Origin: Rhipidocladum racemiflorum
Taxonomy: Eukaryota; Streptophyta; Magnoliopsida; Poales; Poaceae
Assembly (NCBI GenBank): GCA_036346355.1
Contig: CM070583.1
Coordinates: forward strand, 4,092,001 to 4,156,000
DNA: 64,000 nucleotides
Direction: 5' to 3'
Positions within the stretch are counted from its first letter, which is position 1. Each line of letters starts with the position of its first letter. A program made the translations under genes and the position numbers. This document shows positions 1 through 10,118 of this stretch, in pieces. A model generated the notes under the pieces. That model was not told where the DNA came from. It saw only the letters and a list, made by a program, of their open reading frames with translations, and searched no databases.

Positions 1-546
1 GTGAATTGTTCAAATTTATAAATTCTATAAATGATTTATTTGAGAGCCTAAATTATCTTAATAATTTTTGAAGCTTTTTTTAGAGTTGTAAATGATATCA
101 GGATAATTTTGTAAAAATTTCAAGTTTGAAAATTAATTAATTATTTTATAACAAATCTTTTTACTCAAATTTGTAGAATTTCAGATTTGCAATAAATAAA
201 TTGGAAGGAAATTAAATGTTATTATTAATTTTTGAAAATTTTACTAGAGGTGAATATTGGTCTACTGAACATATGGTGAGAAATGTTAACTACAGGAAAG
301 TTCAGTAAAATTTTATAAAAATCATTTTTTGCACTATTCAGGTCACAGCACATAAATGAAATCCATCATTTCTTTAATTAAGTAGTTTCACACTCATTTT
401 ATAGAAATATAAGGTTCTCCAGGGAATTATAATGATTTTAAAATACTTTTACAGATTTTTATTACATTTTTACTTTCTTTTTTTACCTTTTTTACTTTTA
501 CTTTTATTTTTCTACCAATTCCATTTTAAATGATTTTTCAATAAAG
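1..546. other. AT-rich intergenic, no gene seen
   Basis: Very AT-rich sequence with long T and A runs. I see no open reading frame with codon character, no terminal repeats and no RNA gene. It ends where the tandem duplication begins. Confidence 0.6.
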
Positions 547-1169
547 AAATCTCCAAAAAGTCCAATAAATTCAGAAAATTTAAGAATAAAGCAATTTCAT
601 ATTTTAGAATTTCATTTTCATGTTTATTTGAATTTTGGGATGTTATCAATAATTAGAACAATGAAAAAAAAACCAAAGCTTCTGGTTCTTCCACATTACG
701 CTGGAGAGAGGAAATAGTGTATGGAGCTTGTAGTAATGTTTCTGTTATTTTCCCTATCTTAGACCATCAAAGTAGGAGTAACAGAGCATGGACTACGGAC
801 TAGTAGTATCCATTTTTTTTTTACTCCTGCATACATATACATACTGCATTCAATTCCATGTTTTGTATAAGCAGTAGTAATACTGCTGACAGGTTGCATT
901 TATGAATAGAGCTTTTTTACGGTACATTAAATTAAATATAAATGTTCATTTTCGATCCAATGGATCGGATTAACTAGCGTTAACTTATACTTCATCTGGT
1001 AGTAGAGCAATAGAAACACCCTTAACAAATCAACGATTAGATACTATTTCTACTACATATTATATACTACCAGGATAATGCACCGTAAAATTTCTTTTTG
1101 AATAACATGTCATGCTAGTCCAACGGATGCCTTCAAATTTCAGGAGTAGTTTATATAGTGGAGTAGTAG
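547..1169. repeat. Tandem duplication, unit 1 (623 bp)
   Basis: The segment starting AAATCTCCAAAAAGTCC and ending GTGGAGTAGTAG is followed immediately by a second copy that starts the same way at 1170. The two align along their whole length with scattered substitutions and small indels. This copy lacks the MITE found in unit 2, so it preserves the empty insertion site near 930-940. No coding capacity is evident. Confidence 0.85.
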
Positions 1170-2073
1170 AAATCTCCAAAAAGTCCAATAAATTCAAAAA
1201 TTAAAGAATAAAGCAATTTCATATTTTAGAATTTCATTTTCTTCTTTATTTGATTTTTGGGATGTTACAAATAATTAGAACAATGGGAAAAAAAACCCAA
1301 AGCTTCTGGTTCTTCCACATTACGCTGGAGAGAGGAATAGTATAATGGAGCTTATAGTAATGTTTCTGTTCTTTTCCCTATCTTAGACCATCAAAGTAGG
1401 AGTAACAGAGCAGGACTACGGACTAGTAGTATCCATTTTTTTTATTCCTGCATACATATACATACTGCATTCGATTCCATGTTTTGTATAAGCAGTAGTA
1501 ATACTGTTGACAGGTTGCATTTATGAATAGAGCTCTTTTACGGTACACTAAGGCCCTATTTGACAATTTAGAACCGAGCTGTTTCTACTAGATTCTGGGA
1601 GAAACTCAGCCTAACGTGCTAAAACTCGAAACGATTCTCCTCGGAACGTTTCTTCTTTTTCCACACCGTGGCTGAATCACCCTCAACCCCGTTTCCACTA
1701 GTTTATACTAGAATCTGGAACCGTACCAAACGGTTTCTAAACAGTGATTCTGATTCTAACTGAAACGTTTCTACCAAGAATCTGGAATCATTTCCGTTTC
1801 TACTGGAATCTGGAACCGTACCAAATGGGGCCTAAACTAAATATGAATGTTCATTCTTTTCGATCCAATCGATCAGATTAACTGGAGTTTACTTATACTT
1901 CATCTGGTAGTAGAGCAGTAGAAACACCCATACAAATCAACGATTAGATACGATTTTCACTACATATTATATACTATCAGGATAATGTACCGTAATTTTT
2001 TTTGAATAACATGTCACGCTAGTCCAGCAGATGCCTTCAAATTTCATGAGTAGTTTATATAGTGGAGTAGTAG
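1170..2073. repeat. Tandem duplication, unit 2 (about 620 bp plus a MITE)
   Basis: Second copy of the unit at 547-1169, ending with the same GTGGAGTAGTAG. Its extra length over unit 1 is accounted for by the MITE at 1552-1832 plus a 3-bp target duplication. The duplication therefore predates that MITE. Confidence 0.85.
1552..1832. mobile_element. Tourist-like MITE (PIF/Harbinger type), 281 bp
   Basis: The element starts GGCCCTATTTGACA and ends CCAAATGGGGCC, giving imperfect terminal inverted repeats. It is flanked on both sides by TAA (1549-1551 and 1833-1835), the 3-bp target duplication typical of Tourist elements. The tandem partner at 547-1169 has the unoccupied site, which confirms the boundaries. 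The interior repeats GAATCTGGAACCGTACCAAA-type words and has no ORF. Confidence 0.85.
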
Positions 2074-3111
2074 TACTCATCCTGCAGTCTTTGAATAGTG
2101 CACGACATAGGGATGGAATTGGTACGAATAGTTTTCGACGACCGACCGACCGAATTGATTTGGATGATGATTTGGATAGTTTCACAGATATCCAGTTGAT
2201 TTCTCGGATAAGGATATGGATACAGATAATTTATATGGATACGTATACGGATATGGAACACTGATTATCCGACGGATACGGAATATCCGAGTTTTTGTTC
2301 GGATAATATCTGAATATGACATACGGATATTATCTGAATAACTTGAACCATGTCCATGAGATCAGAGATGAGACCATGACAACATGTAACTGCTGTAAGG
2401 TTATATACATGTGAAATTGTGGTTTGTGGAATATGGATGACCAGACGTGGATGTCATATACTCATATGTACTTATGCTATGTAGTTATATCTATGTGGCT
2501 AACTGGCTATGTTTTCTTCTAAAGAATGATTATGTTTGATGTTTGCCAATTGTTGAGTTCAGACGATCATCATTCATCATTCATCAATAACGAACTTGAC
2601 ACTGAAGGTCTATTAGACTATCACTATCCACTGGAGACCACTACTTATAAATTTGAGTAGTTTTCATAGTAGATTAAATAAATTTGATGGTGCATTAAAA
2701 ACAAAATTTAAATGTAATTTATTTTTAAATAACAGTTGGAATTTAAATGAAATTCTCAAATTTTTTATTGATCTTTCTCCTAATTTTCAATTTAAATTTA
2801 GAAATTTTGAATTTGTACAGATTTAATAATATTCGTGCACAAATTTTGTAATTTTTGACATTTTCTTACTTTTTAAAATGACTAATTTTGAATTTAAATT
2901 TGGACCGATTTTGGAAAAAAACTGAAATTGGATTTTAAAATATCCGACTAATATTATTCATATCCATGTTGATCCGATCCGTATTTGATTTGTATTCATA
3001 ACCGATATTATCCTGTATAATTAATATTTGATTATGTATTCAGCACTATTCGTATTCGATTCTGTATTCGATAAAAAAATGGATACAGATACGAGTAGGA
3101 CGATATTCGAC
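2074..3111. other. Degenerate repeat-rich stretch, no gene
   Basis: Between about 2205-2345 and 2940-3110 the sequence is built from variants of GGATACGGATATCCGAATA. The part between is AT-rich and resembles old transposon sequence. A possible hAT-like start (TAGGGATGGAATTGG) lies at about 2108. Short ORFs here follow the repeat and look non-coding. Confidence 0.4.
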
Positions 3112-3114
3112 CGT

Positions 3115-3522
3115 CACTACTACAAAAACGAGCATCACAAGCGATACCTCTACAACCGGTAAATTTAGAACCCATTGTGATAGTGCATCACAAGCGGTTC
3201 AATAGCCACAAGCCAGGAGTTACCAACCGGTTGTAGAAGCCCAGTTTTCGAAATAATAAAAGGAATGCTTGTCCTACTCTATCAGAGATCACGCGTGGGT
3301 GGGTTGGTTAGATAGGTGAGGTGTGGGTCACGAGGAGGGGTGAGGTCGTGGGTTCGAATCCCACTTGTAATGCTGCCGCGAGTATTATTTTCTCTTTTTA
3401 AGTGGCTTCTACAAGCGGTTGGGGAAACCGCTTGTGATACTGCCGCGAGTATCACAAGCGGTTCTAAAACCGCTTCTACAAGTGGTTTCGAACCGCTTGT
3501 AGAAATCCAATCTGTAGTAGTG
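3115..3522. mobile_element. Non-autonomous CACTA element, 408 bp
   Basis: It begins CACTACTACAAAAACG and ends CTGTAGTAGTG, the characteristic CACTA terminal inverted repeats. It is flanked by a perfect 3-bp duplication CGT (3112-3114 and 3523-3525). Inside are several subterminal repeats of the type ACAAGCGGTT / AACCGCTTGTAG in both orientations, as expected for transposase-binding arrays. There is no transposase ORF, so mobility would need a partner element. Confidence 0.93.
3305..3364 (+). other. tRNA-like segment inside the CACTA element
   Basis: TGGTTAGATAGG (about 3305) resembles an A box, and GGTTCGAATCC (3351-3361) is a perfect B box / T-loop within GTGGGTTCGAATCCCAC, which folds as a T-arm. 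I could not pair a full acceptor stem or place an anticodon loop, so this is a tRNA-derived relic rather than a working tRNA gene. Confidence 0.35.
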
Positions 3523-3525
3523 CGT

Positions 3526-5007
3526 ATCCGATCCGATCACATCCGACATTCTTTATGGAGTACTAGTACTTCTGTCTTCACTGGGCATCTGTCTTGCACA
3601 ATGGGGAGCAAATGCGATGGTTGAAATTAATCTGTTCTTGTTTGGGTTCGCAGCTGAGCACTCTTGTTTGTGTAATGGTAGTAGTAATTGATAGTACATG
3701 TATTCCCCTGCGATGCACTCCTTTTGTTCGTCTGAAAGCTAGCTGTTTGGTGACAAGAACGCCGCAAAGCCAAGGAAGCTTTGCCAAGAAAACTACCCCA
3801 ACAGTAGGAGAAACCAGAAAAGATTTCACACTAATGCCTGAACCCTGAACCAACTCATGTGCTTGTTGTGCACTACTAATGCTGTCATGCATAAACGATC
3901 GAGACAGTTTAAAGCCAAAAGTTTCCTTGTGAGAGAAACCCAGCAGCACACTACATGAAGCAAGCTAGCTAGCATATTGTTACTAGCTTGTCATATATAG
4001 TTTTGGAACTAATCCAAAGAAGCTTTTAGCTTTGTTTGTGTGTGTAGAGAGAGATGCATGAATGAATGGGGTCCTAGCAAGAAAAACATGTGCCACCAAC
4101 CCTAACATGTATACACAGTAAGCTTAGGAGAAGCTCTCGTTGCATGCAAGAACAAGGAACTTGCCCTTTGGCTAGCCTACCATACATGTAGTAGAAAGAA
4201 AGTGTAAAACGTGGTAAATTGGAATCTTTACCCCTTCCATAAGCAAAGCAACCTGCTGCAGCACTTCAATTCAAAGTGTCATTTCTTCTTCTTCTTCTCG
4301 GGTCCCCAAACAGTGTCCCACATGTACTGCCTTGGTAGCCTTGTTCTAGCTTTAAATTTTATTTTTAAATACATATCAGCTTCAGAAGTGGAGCCAGAAA
4401 GTTTCAAAGAGGATGGCTTAAAAAAGAGACATCCAAAATTATGGACCATGTGGGCCATCGCGGCCTCACGAAGGGTCTTTGCGCTGGAAGGACTGGGTGG
4501 GCTCCAGCCCCACCCAGCCCCACCGGTGGCTCCGCCTCTGATCAGCCTCCTTCAGTTCTAACTTTAAATTTTTTTTTCTTCTAAATATGTATTATTCTAA
4601 AACTGTGAAACAACGTTTAAGTGCTTTTTTATTTACATATGCTTTTACTATTTATTATTTCTAATAGTATTATTTTATTACCGTAGATTAGAATCGCTCT
4701 CTACACATGCTTTGGTTGAAGCCCAACATACTAAAAGCTTCTAGTATTCAACAACGAAGTATACTGCTATTGCCCTCATTCATGCATTATTAACTCATCA
4801 CCCACACCCTCGTCAGGGAACTACACTTTGCCCTCCATTGTTATAGCTGGTACTCCTATGCTAGCCTTTCTTTCACTCACTCTCTCTCTCATTCACTCCT
4901 CTCTCTAACATACTAGAGCAGAGCTACTGTTCCTCACATATTCCCCAAAACCCTTTACATTTCTACCCTCCTCTCTTTCTCTCTCTTCCACTCGCTTAAA
5001 AGGGCAG
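3526..5007. other. Upstream region of the KANADI gene
   Basis: No ORF with coding character. It contains one dispersed-repeat fragment (4387-4540). From about 4860 it becomes CT-rich, as is common just upstream of grass developmental genes. I see no RNA gene. Confidence 0.4.
4387..4540 (-). repeat. Dispersed element fragment (GGCGGAGC... family)
   Basis: Read on the minus strand, it starts CAGAGGCGGAGCCACC and ends TTTCTGGCTCCACT. The segment at 54332-54745 on the plus strand has the same end sequences (AGGCGGAGC and TTTCTGGCTCCACC) with a different, longer middle. The class is unknown. Confidence 0.4.
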
Positions 5008-5010
5008 TAT

Positions 5011-5018
5011 CTATATCC
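5011..5018 (+). promoter_or_regulatory. Possible TATA element of the KANADI gene
   Basis: CTATATCC lies about 165 bp upstream of the KANADI start codon, after a CT-rich tract. Transcription would start near 5040-5050. A TTAAAAGG motif at 4996 is an alternative. No upstream ATG intervenes before 5178. Confidence 0.3.
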
Positions 5019-5177
5019 ATCTAGCTCGGGTCTTAGAAGTTACAGCTTGTACAAAGAAAGAAACAAGAGGGAGAGAGGCCAGGCTCTCAACTTCTCAAGA
5101 AGAGAGGCATAAGAGGAGGAAGAAGCAAAGAGGAGAGGTAGCTAGCAAAAGCTCCTGTGTGTGTGAGAGAGAGATCA

Positions 5178-8100
5178 ATGGAGCTATTCCCTTCCCAGCC
5201 GGATCTCTCCCTCCAAATCGGCCTCCCCACGAGTGCAACACCCCATGGTCATGATCACCACCACGCCCTAAACGCGAGGTTCTTTGCAGCTCCTACTCCC
5301 AGTGGCAGCGGCAACCCTGCCATGGCGCCGTCGCTGCCGCTGCCGCTGCCGCTTCCAATGCCGGTGCCGGTGCCGCCCAGCGCTGCCGGCGCGGGACACG
5401 GCGCCGGCCTGTGCTACCAACCCCACCCCGACGGTGGCATGCTGAGGCCCATACGGGGCGTGCCGCTGTACCAGAACGCCGCGCCGCCGTTGCCGCCGCA
5501 CGCTGCCGTGGCGCCGTGCTACTGCGAGCCGTGCCATGTCGCTCGCGCCTGGCGCAGAGCGGGGTGCGGCGCGCCCGGCGGGCTCCCGGCGAAGCGCGCC
5601 CCGCGCGCGCCCCGCATGCGGTGGACGTCCACCCTCCACGCCCGTTTCGTCCACGCCGTCGAGCTCCTCGGCGGCCATGACAGTACGTAGTAGTATTTGC
5701 TTGCGCGCTCTCGATCAAACACTTCACACGTGTGCAGCTTGTTTAAATCTTGTTCTCGAATACAGTTCCTGTACTACTGCACTGCAAGTGTTAGGTTTGA
5801 TCTCACGACACTTTGCTTAATCTTCTTGTGCTGTTTGTGCTGATAATCTCACAGGGGCAACGCCAAAGTCAGTTCTTGAGCTGATGGATGTGAAGGATCT
5901 CACCCTGGCTCATGTCAAGTCTCACTTGCAGGTAACTAACTACTTACTAAATACATACTCATGTACTAGCCATTTAATTGCACCTGCTTTTAATTCTCCC
6001 TGGTAATAACTTCGTAGCAGTAGACCAGTGGTAACTTGTTTGTTCTAGTACAGTCAAATTAACCGTGAGTGAGAAAGAAAGGAAGTTACACAAACACATG
6101 CATGGATCTGTTCATCTCCTGGGTCTCTCCTGTCTTTTTTGCCATAGCAGTGCTAGTTACTACTCCAGTACTCTACACACTGCTCAATGCTGTAGTGTAC
6201 ATACATGCATTAGATCATCAAAGTGTGTGTGTGGGTGAGAGAGAGAGAAAGACCCAGATGGGGTTAAACAGCAACAGTGCCACCCTCTGCCCTCTTCTGC
6301 ATCTCTTGTAATTAATCATGGAAACTTCTCCTTAGCTAGGCCAAGTCTTTCAAGCAAACATGAAAGTTTCACATCTACGGCCATGGCATGGCACCCTAGC
6401 TAACCTAGATGGCTAGTACTTGTGTACTACTGGCACACACACACACATCACACATGAATACATTGATCAACTGCAGTGTCAATGTGAATGGGGTTCCGTA
6501 CTTCTCCATCTTGATTTGGCCTCTCTTTTCTCTCCCTTAAGCTGTCATGTCAAATCTTGCACCCATGAACTTTATGCAGTTGCAAATCTTGTGATTTGCC
6601 TAGATTCCTGATTTCTCTCCACAAGTAGTAGTCAGTAGAGAAAGATAGATATACATGTCTCTATTGGTCTATGCTTTTTTTTTAGTTACCCATTAGCTTG
6701 TTTTAATATTTATGTAACTTATATCGAGGGAGAAAGTATCGAAGCTCTCCTCAATCACTAAATATCTTTGGCCGTGTTGCTGCATGCTGCAGATGTACAG
6801 GACTGTGAAGAATACCGAAAGGCCGGCAGCTTCGTCAGGTGAATAGTACATGCAACTATGTGATGCGCTTTGCTCGCGCTTTGGAATAGATGCTTACATA
6901 AACCTTCTTCAGCCTTCCATTTTATTCTATTCCATGTGTGCTTCTCATCGCAATTGTGTCCTGGTATTATTTGGGTTTTGATAAGTTTCACCCGGATGTT
7001 TTCTTTAGCAACTATCATTCAAATTTTGGGCTATTGGATTTGCTTTCAGATCAATGCACACCCCCCCTGAATTAGAGGTGGGTTGATCCTACGGATGTGT
7101 GTTTTGATCGTACGGTCCAAAGTTTGGATGATTTTTAGGACAAAAACATCCGGATGATGCCTATACACGTAGTAAATTAACCAATGTGCTAATTAATGTG
7201 CATTCCTTGCGCTCTTCTCGTTAAATTTGCATGGGATTGGGAGCAGACCAGGCTGATGGGTTTGAGAACGGATCGGCCGGCGAGATCTGCGACGACAACT
7301 CGCTCGACCTGCACGGCGGCAGGCCGGAGGCGGCGGCGGCGCGACATGGAAGGTTAGCCTCAAGGTGGTCAACTGGTCATCACTATAGCTTGTGTTTGCA
7401 CATATACAGTGTGTGTAGTACACTAGTACTAGTACTAGCTAGTAGCTTGTTGTCAGCATCTCCTATGTGCATACATGCTTAATTATATGGATATACTATG
7501 CTGCTGCCACTTTTTTTTTTGTATGAATATGGTAAAAGTAGGACTAAACTACATGGATCAAGCCTTTTGATTGATGTCACCTCACACTGTCATCTCTTGA
7601 CTTGTAGTTGTAGATCACTTTGCTACTTTAGGCCGGCATGTAAAGGTAGAAGCACCCCCTTTTATCCACATGCACATCCGCAGCTTGTCGTTGCTCCTAC
7701 ATTAGAATCAGTTCCCAAATCACAATAGATAATGTGATCTCATCAGAAAGTGCTTCTCAAGGAGACCAGCAAAACTTTTGTCATGGATCACCTAGACATA
7801 TGTATGCTTCGATTATGGCCTCATTTTGTATGTATGCATGCACATGACACTTTTGTCAGCTTATTAGCTTAAGAGTGTTCATAGGAACAAACAACCAAGT
7901 AATTGCTAGTAACATGCTAGGAGCACACGTTTCTAGGAGGACATTTCCAAACTGCTAGCTTCTCTTGGCCTAATTTTTGTTGTCAATATTTACGACAGCC
8001 TTAGATATATTAGCTAATAATGCATGCATGATTATGTGCATGTTTATTTAAAGAAGATATTAATTGCAACACTTCCCAACAACTTAATGGTGGCTCTCGT

Positions 8101-8766
8101 AGCTACATTTACTTATGGTGTTTTTATATATCTCTACTATTCTAAAGCAGCACTTGGTGGCAGTGGTCCGTTCTTCCCACGTCATTAATTGCCGCTTAAT
8201 TGCCCTGCTTAATTGCCCTACGCAAGAAACGAAGCGTTGCTTTAATTAGCCAGCTTTCGCAAGAAACGAAGCGTTAAAGATAGATGTTTGATTTTGTGAA
8301 ATAATTTTTTTTTATTTTTAAATCTTTATTTTTCGTTATCAATTTTGTTTTTCGTAGCAACGCACGGGCATGTAACTAGTGTTCTGGAAACGAATGAACT
8401 AACCGTAGTTGCATTTGCTGGTGCTACTGTACACTGTCTGCAGGGAGCACTGTTCTGGTTTCCCTAGCGAGTGCAACAACGGAAGCACGCAGCGGTCTTT
8501 CAAGGTACAAGCCAGTGAATTTATTTCAACTAATTAACAGAGCTAAAGTGTACTTCCAAGCAGCTGTAAATGGAGAGAGATTACGGTAATGGATCAAACT
8601 AATTACGTACTGTCATTGTTGTGCGTACGTGCAGGATCATTTGCAGTCCAAGAGCCTAGAGATCCTGTCAGACATGAACTCCTCCTGCCTGTCGGAGACG
8701 ACGTCGAGCGCGAGCGAGCTGAACCTCGAGTTCACCCTAGGGCGGCCGCACCACCGGCCAAGCTGA
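5178..8766 (+). CDS. KAN: KANADI-family GARP (Myb-like) transcription factor
   Basis: Six exons: 5178-5682, 5855-5931, 6793-6838, 7247-7352, 8444-8504 and 8635-8766. All introns are GT-AG, and the 927-nt CDS encodes 308 aa. The start is the first ATG, giving MELFPSQPDLSLQIGLP, the conserved KANADI N-terminus. A Pro/Leu-rich run (about 51-69) is followed by the family motif PIRGVPLYQN (91-100). The GARP DNA-binding domain spans about 147-200: RMRWTSTLHARFVHAVELLG, then TPKSVLELMDVKDLTLAHVK and SHLQMYR (191-197). The C-terminus has a Ser/Thr-rich stretch and ELNLEFTLGRP, which resembles an EAR-type repression motif. In this family these are nuclear repressors that set abaxial fate and antagonise HD-ZIPIII genes. 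The six-exon structure and length fit the family, and the reading frame is intact. Which KANADI paralogue this is cannot be settled without a tree. Confidence 0.95.
6980..7166. mobile_element. About 190-bp MITE in KANADI intron 3
   Basis: It is bounded by imperfect inverted repeats: GATAAGTTTCACCCGGATG at the left, and CATCCGGATGATGCCTATAC at the right, the inverse of GTATAGGCATCATCCGGATG. A second copy with the same interior lies in CSLF6 intron 1 (60581-60767). No clear target duplication was found, so the superfamily is left open. Confidence 0.7.
8131..8379 (+). mobile_element. Non-autonomous Helitron in KANADI intron 4
   Basis: It starts TCTCTACTATTCTAAAGC after an A and ends GCACGGGCATGTAACTAG before a T. 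This fits the Helitron rules (5' TC, 3' CTAG, insertion between A and T, GC-rich sequence before the end). Two relatives lie at 9842-10118 and 51470-51695, both on the minus strand. It ends only 64 bp upstream of exon 5 but leaves the splice site intact. Confidence 0.75.
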
Positions 8767-9041
8767 AGGTCGTCGGCCGGCATCGTCATCGTCGTCGACG
8801 AAGATTTCGGGGCACTTTGCATGTTCATCACTAGCTCGTGCTAACGTACATGGTCCCAAAGAGACACCATCTTTCACTGTTGAAAGGATGGTGGTGAAGG
8901 ACGGGGAAAAGGAAGGAAAGCTTGCTAGGGTAGCGGTGGTAGAGGTGAAAGCTAGCTGCCATGGATTTGTAATCGAAATGGGGCTAATTTTTAGGACAGT
9001 CTAAAGGGCTTTTTGCAGTGTGGTAACAATGAGCTAGGGGA

Positions 9042-9257
9042 GAGGGCTGAGCTCAGCTCGGCTGGTGAGGGCGCTAGTTATGTGTACCGCCCACCCGTGT
9101 TCCAGCCTCGTTTGATATGGGTGCAAGCACATGGGTGTGTGTGCGTGCGTGTATGGATATGTGTATATAGAGGTGAACGTTTGTTTGTAGTTCAGCTGTT
9201 GTTTTTCTTCATTAGTGAATGCCAGAGCTCTCGGCCAATTTTTTTTTTTTAAAAAAA
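9042..9257 (+). mobile_element. SINE-like retroposon downstream of KANADI
   Basis: A perfect 17-bp direct repeat, AACAATGAGCTAGGGGA, flanks the insert (9025-9041 and 9258-9274), the hallmark of LINE-mediated retroposition. The 5' part has a tRNA-like A box (GAGCTCAGCTCGGCTGGTG) and a degenerate B box (GTGTTCCAGCCTC about 40 bp later). The 3' end is a run of 12 T followed by A residues. Plant p-SINE-type elements end in T tracts. It probably lies in the 3' UTR or just beyond it. Confidence 0.7.
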
Positions 9258-9274
9258 AACAATGAGCTAGGGGA

Positions 9275-9680
9275 AAAGAAAGGGGAAAAGGGGTGGCCTG
9301 TTCTTGCTTTCTACTGCATCACATGTCCATCGATCCATGCATGGCAGCATGAGCTTTGCTGGATACATATATAGTAGCTTTTGTAGCCTTCGCAATACGG
9401 AGAAAAGAGAGATAAAGTTGATGGTCGATATGCATGCATTGCTATGGTTCATTGTTACTACTAGTAGTTTAATATGTTAACCTAGATTAGTTACCAGGTA
9501 TTATGAAACACGCAACAACTTTGCGTGTGCCAGTCCATGCGGTAGTATGATCATTTTGATTCACAAGAATTTGTAGTGAATAAGCTAAATCCATTGATCA
9601 GCATGTTACCAGACTTGTCAACTTTCGTGATGGATCAAAACCGTCAGGAAAAAAGGTTTTAATGTCGGCAAAACTTTTTA
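9275..9680. other. Intergenic region after KANADI, no gene
   Basis: Mixed-composition sequence between the SINE and the nested LTR block. It may include the end of the KANADI transcript, but I cannot pick a poly(A) signal with confidence. No other feature seen. Confidence 0.4.
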
Positions 9681-9841
9681 TGTCTGGTGGAAGTTCAACC
9701 TCCATTCATTTGGTTTTAGTGTTAATGACAATTAAATCTAATTATGAGACTAATCCTTTTGATAATCAAAATGTTGATTGGCCTCATTTTGGTATTAATG
9801 ACAATTTTTCTTGTGAGTCTAACTCTCTTATTGAGCTTATA

Positions 9842-10118
9842 CTAGTTATATGCCCGTGCGTTGCTACGAAAAACAAAATTGATAACGAAAAATAAAGATT
9901 AAAAAATAAAAAAAAATACTATTTCATAAGATCAAACATCTATCTTTAACGCTTCGTTTCTTGCAAAAGTTGGCTAATTAAAGCAACGCTTCGTTTCTTG
10001 CGTAGGGCAATTAAGCAGGGCAATTAAGTAGGGCAATTAAGCAGGGTAATTAAGTAGGGCAATTAAGCAGGGCAATTAATGTGACGTGGGAAGAAACTCT
10101 CACTTTATATAGTAGAGA
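9842..10118 (-). mobile_element. Non-autonomous Helitron with internal 15-bp tandem repeats
   Basis: On the minus strand it runs from TCTCTACTATATAAAGTG to ...GGGCATATAACTAG, flanked by A and T, as in the KANADI intron copy. It contains a block (about 10005-10080) of tandem units of the type AGGGCAATTAAGCAGGGCAA. The KANADI intron copy has only about two such units, so this tract varies between copies. Confidence 0.75.

Noticed and set aside
3305..3364. Functional tRNA gene
   Set aside because: Only the T-arm/B box is convincing. No complete cloverleaf or anticodon loop could be drawn.
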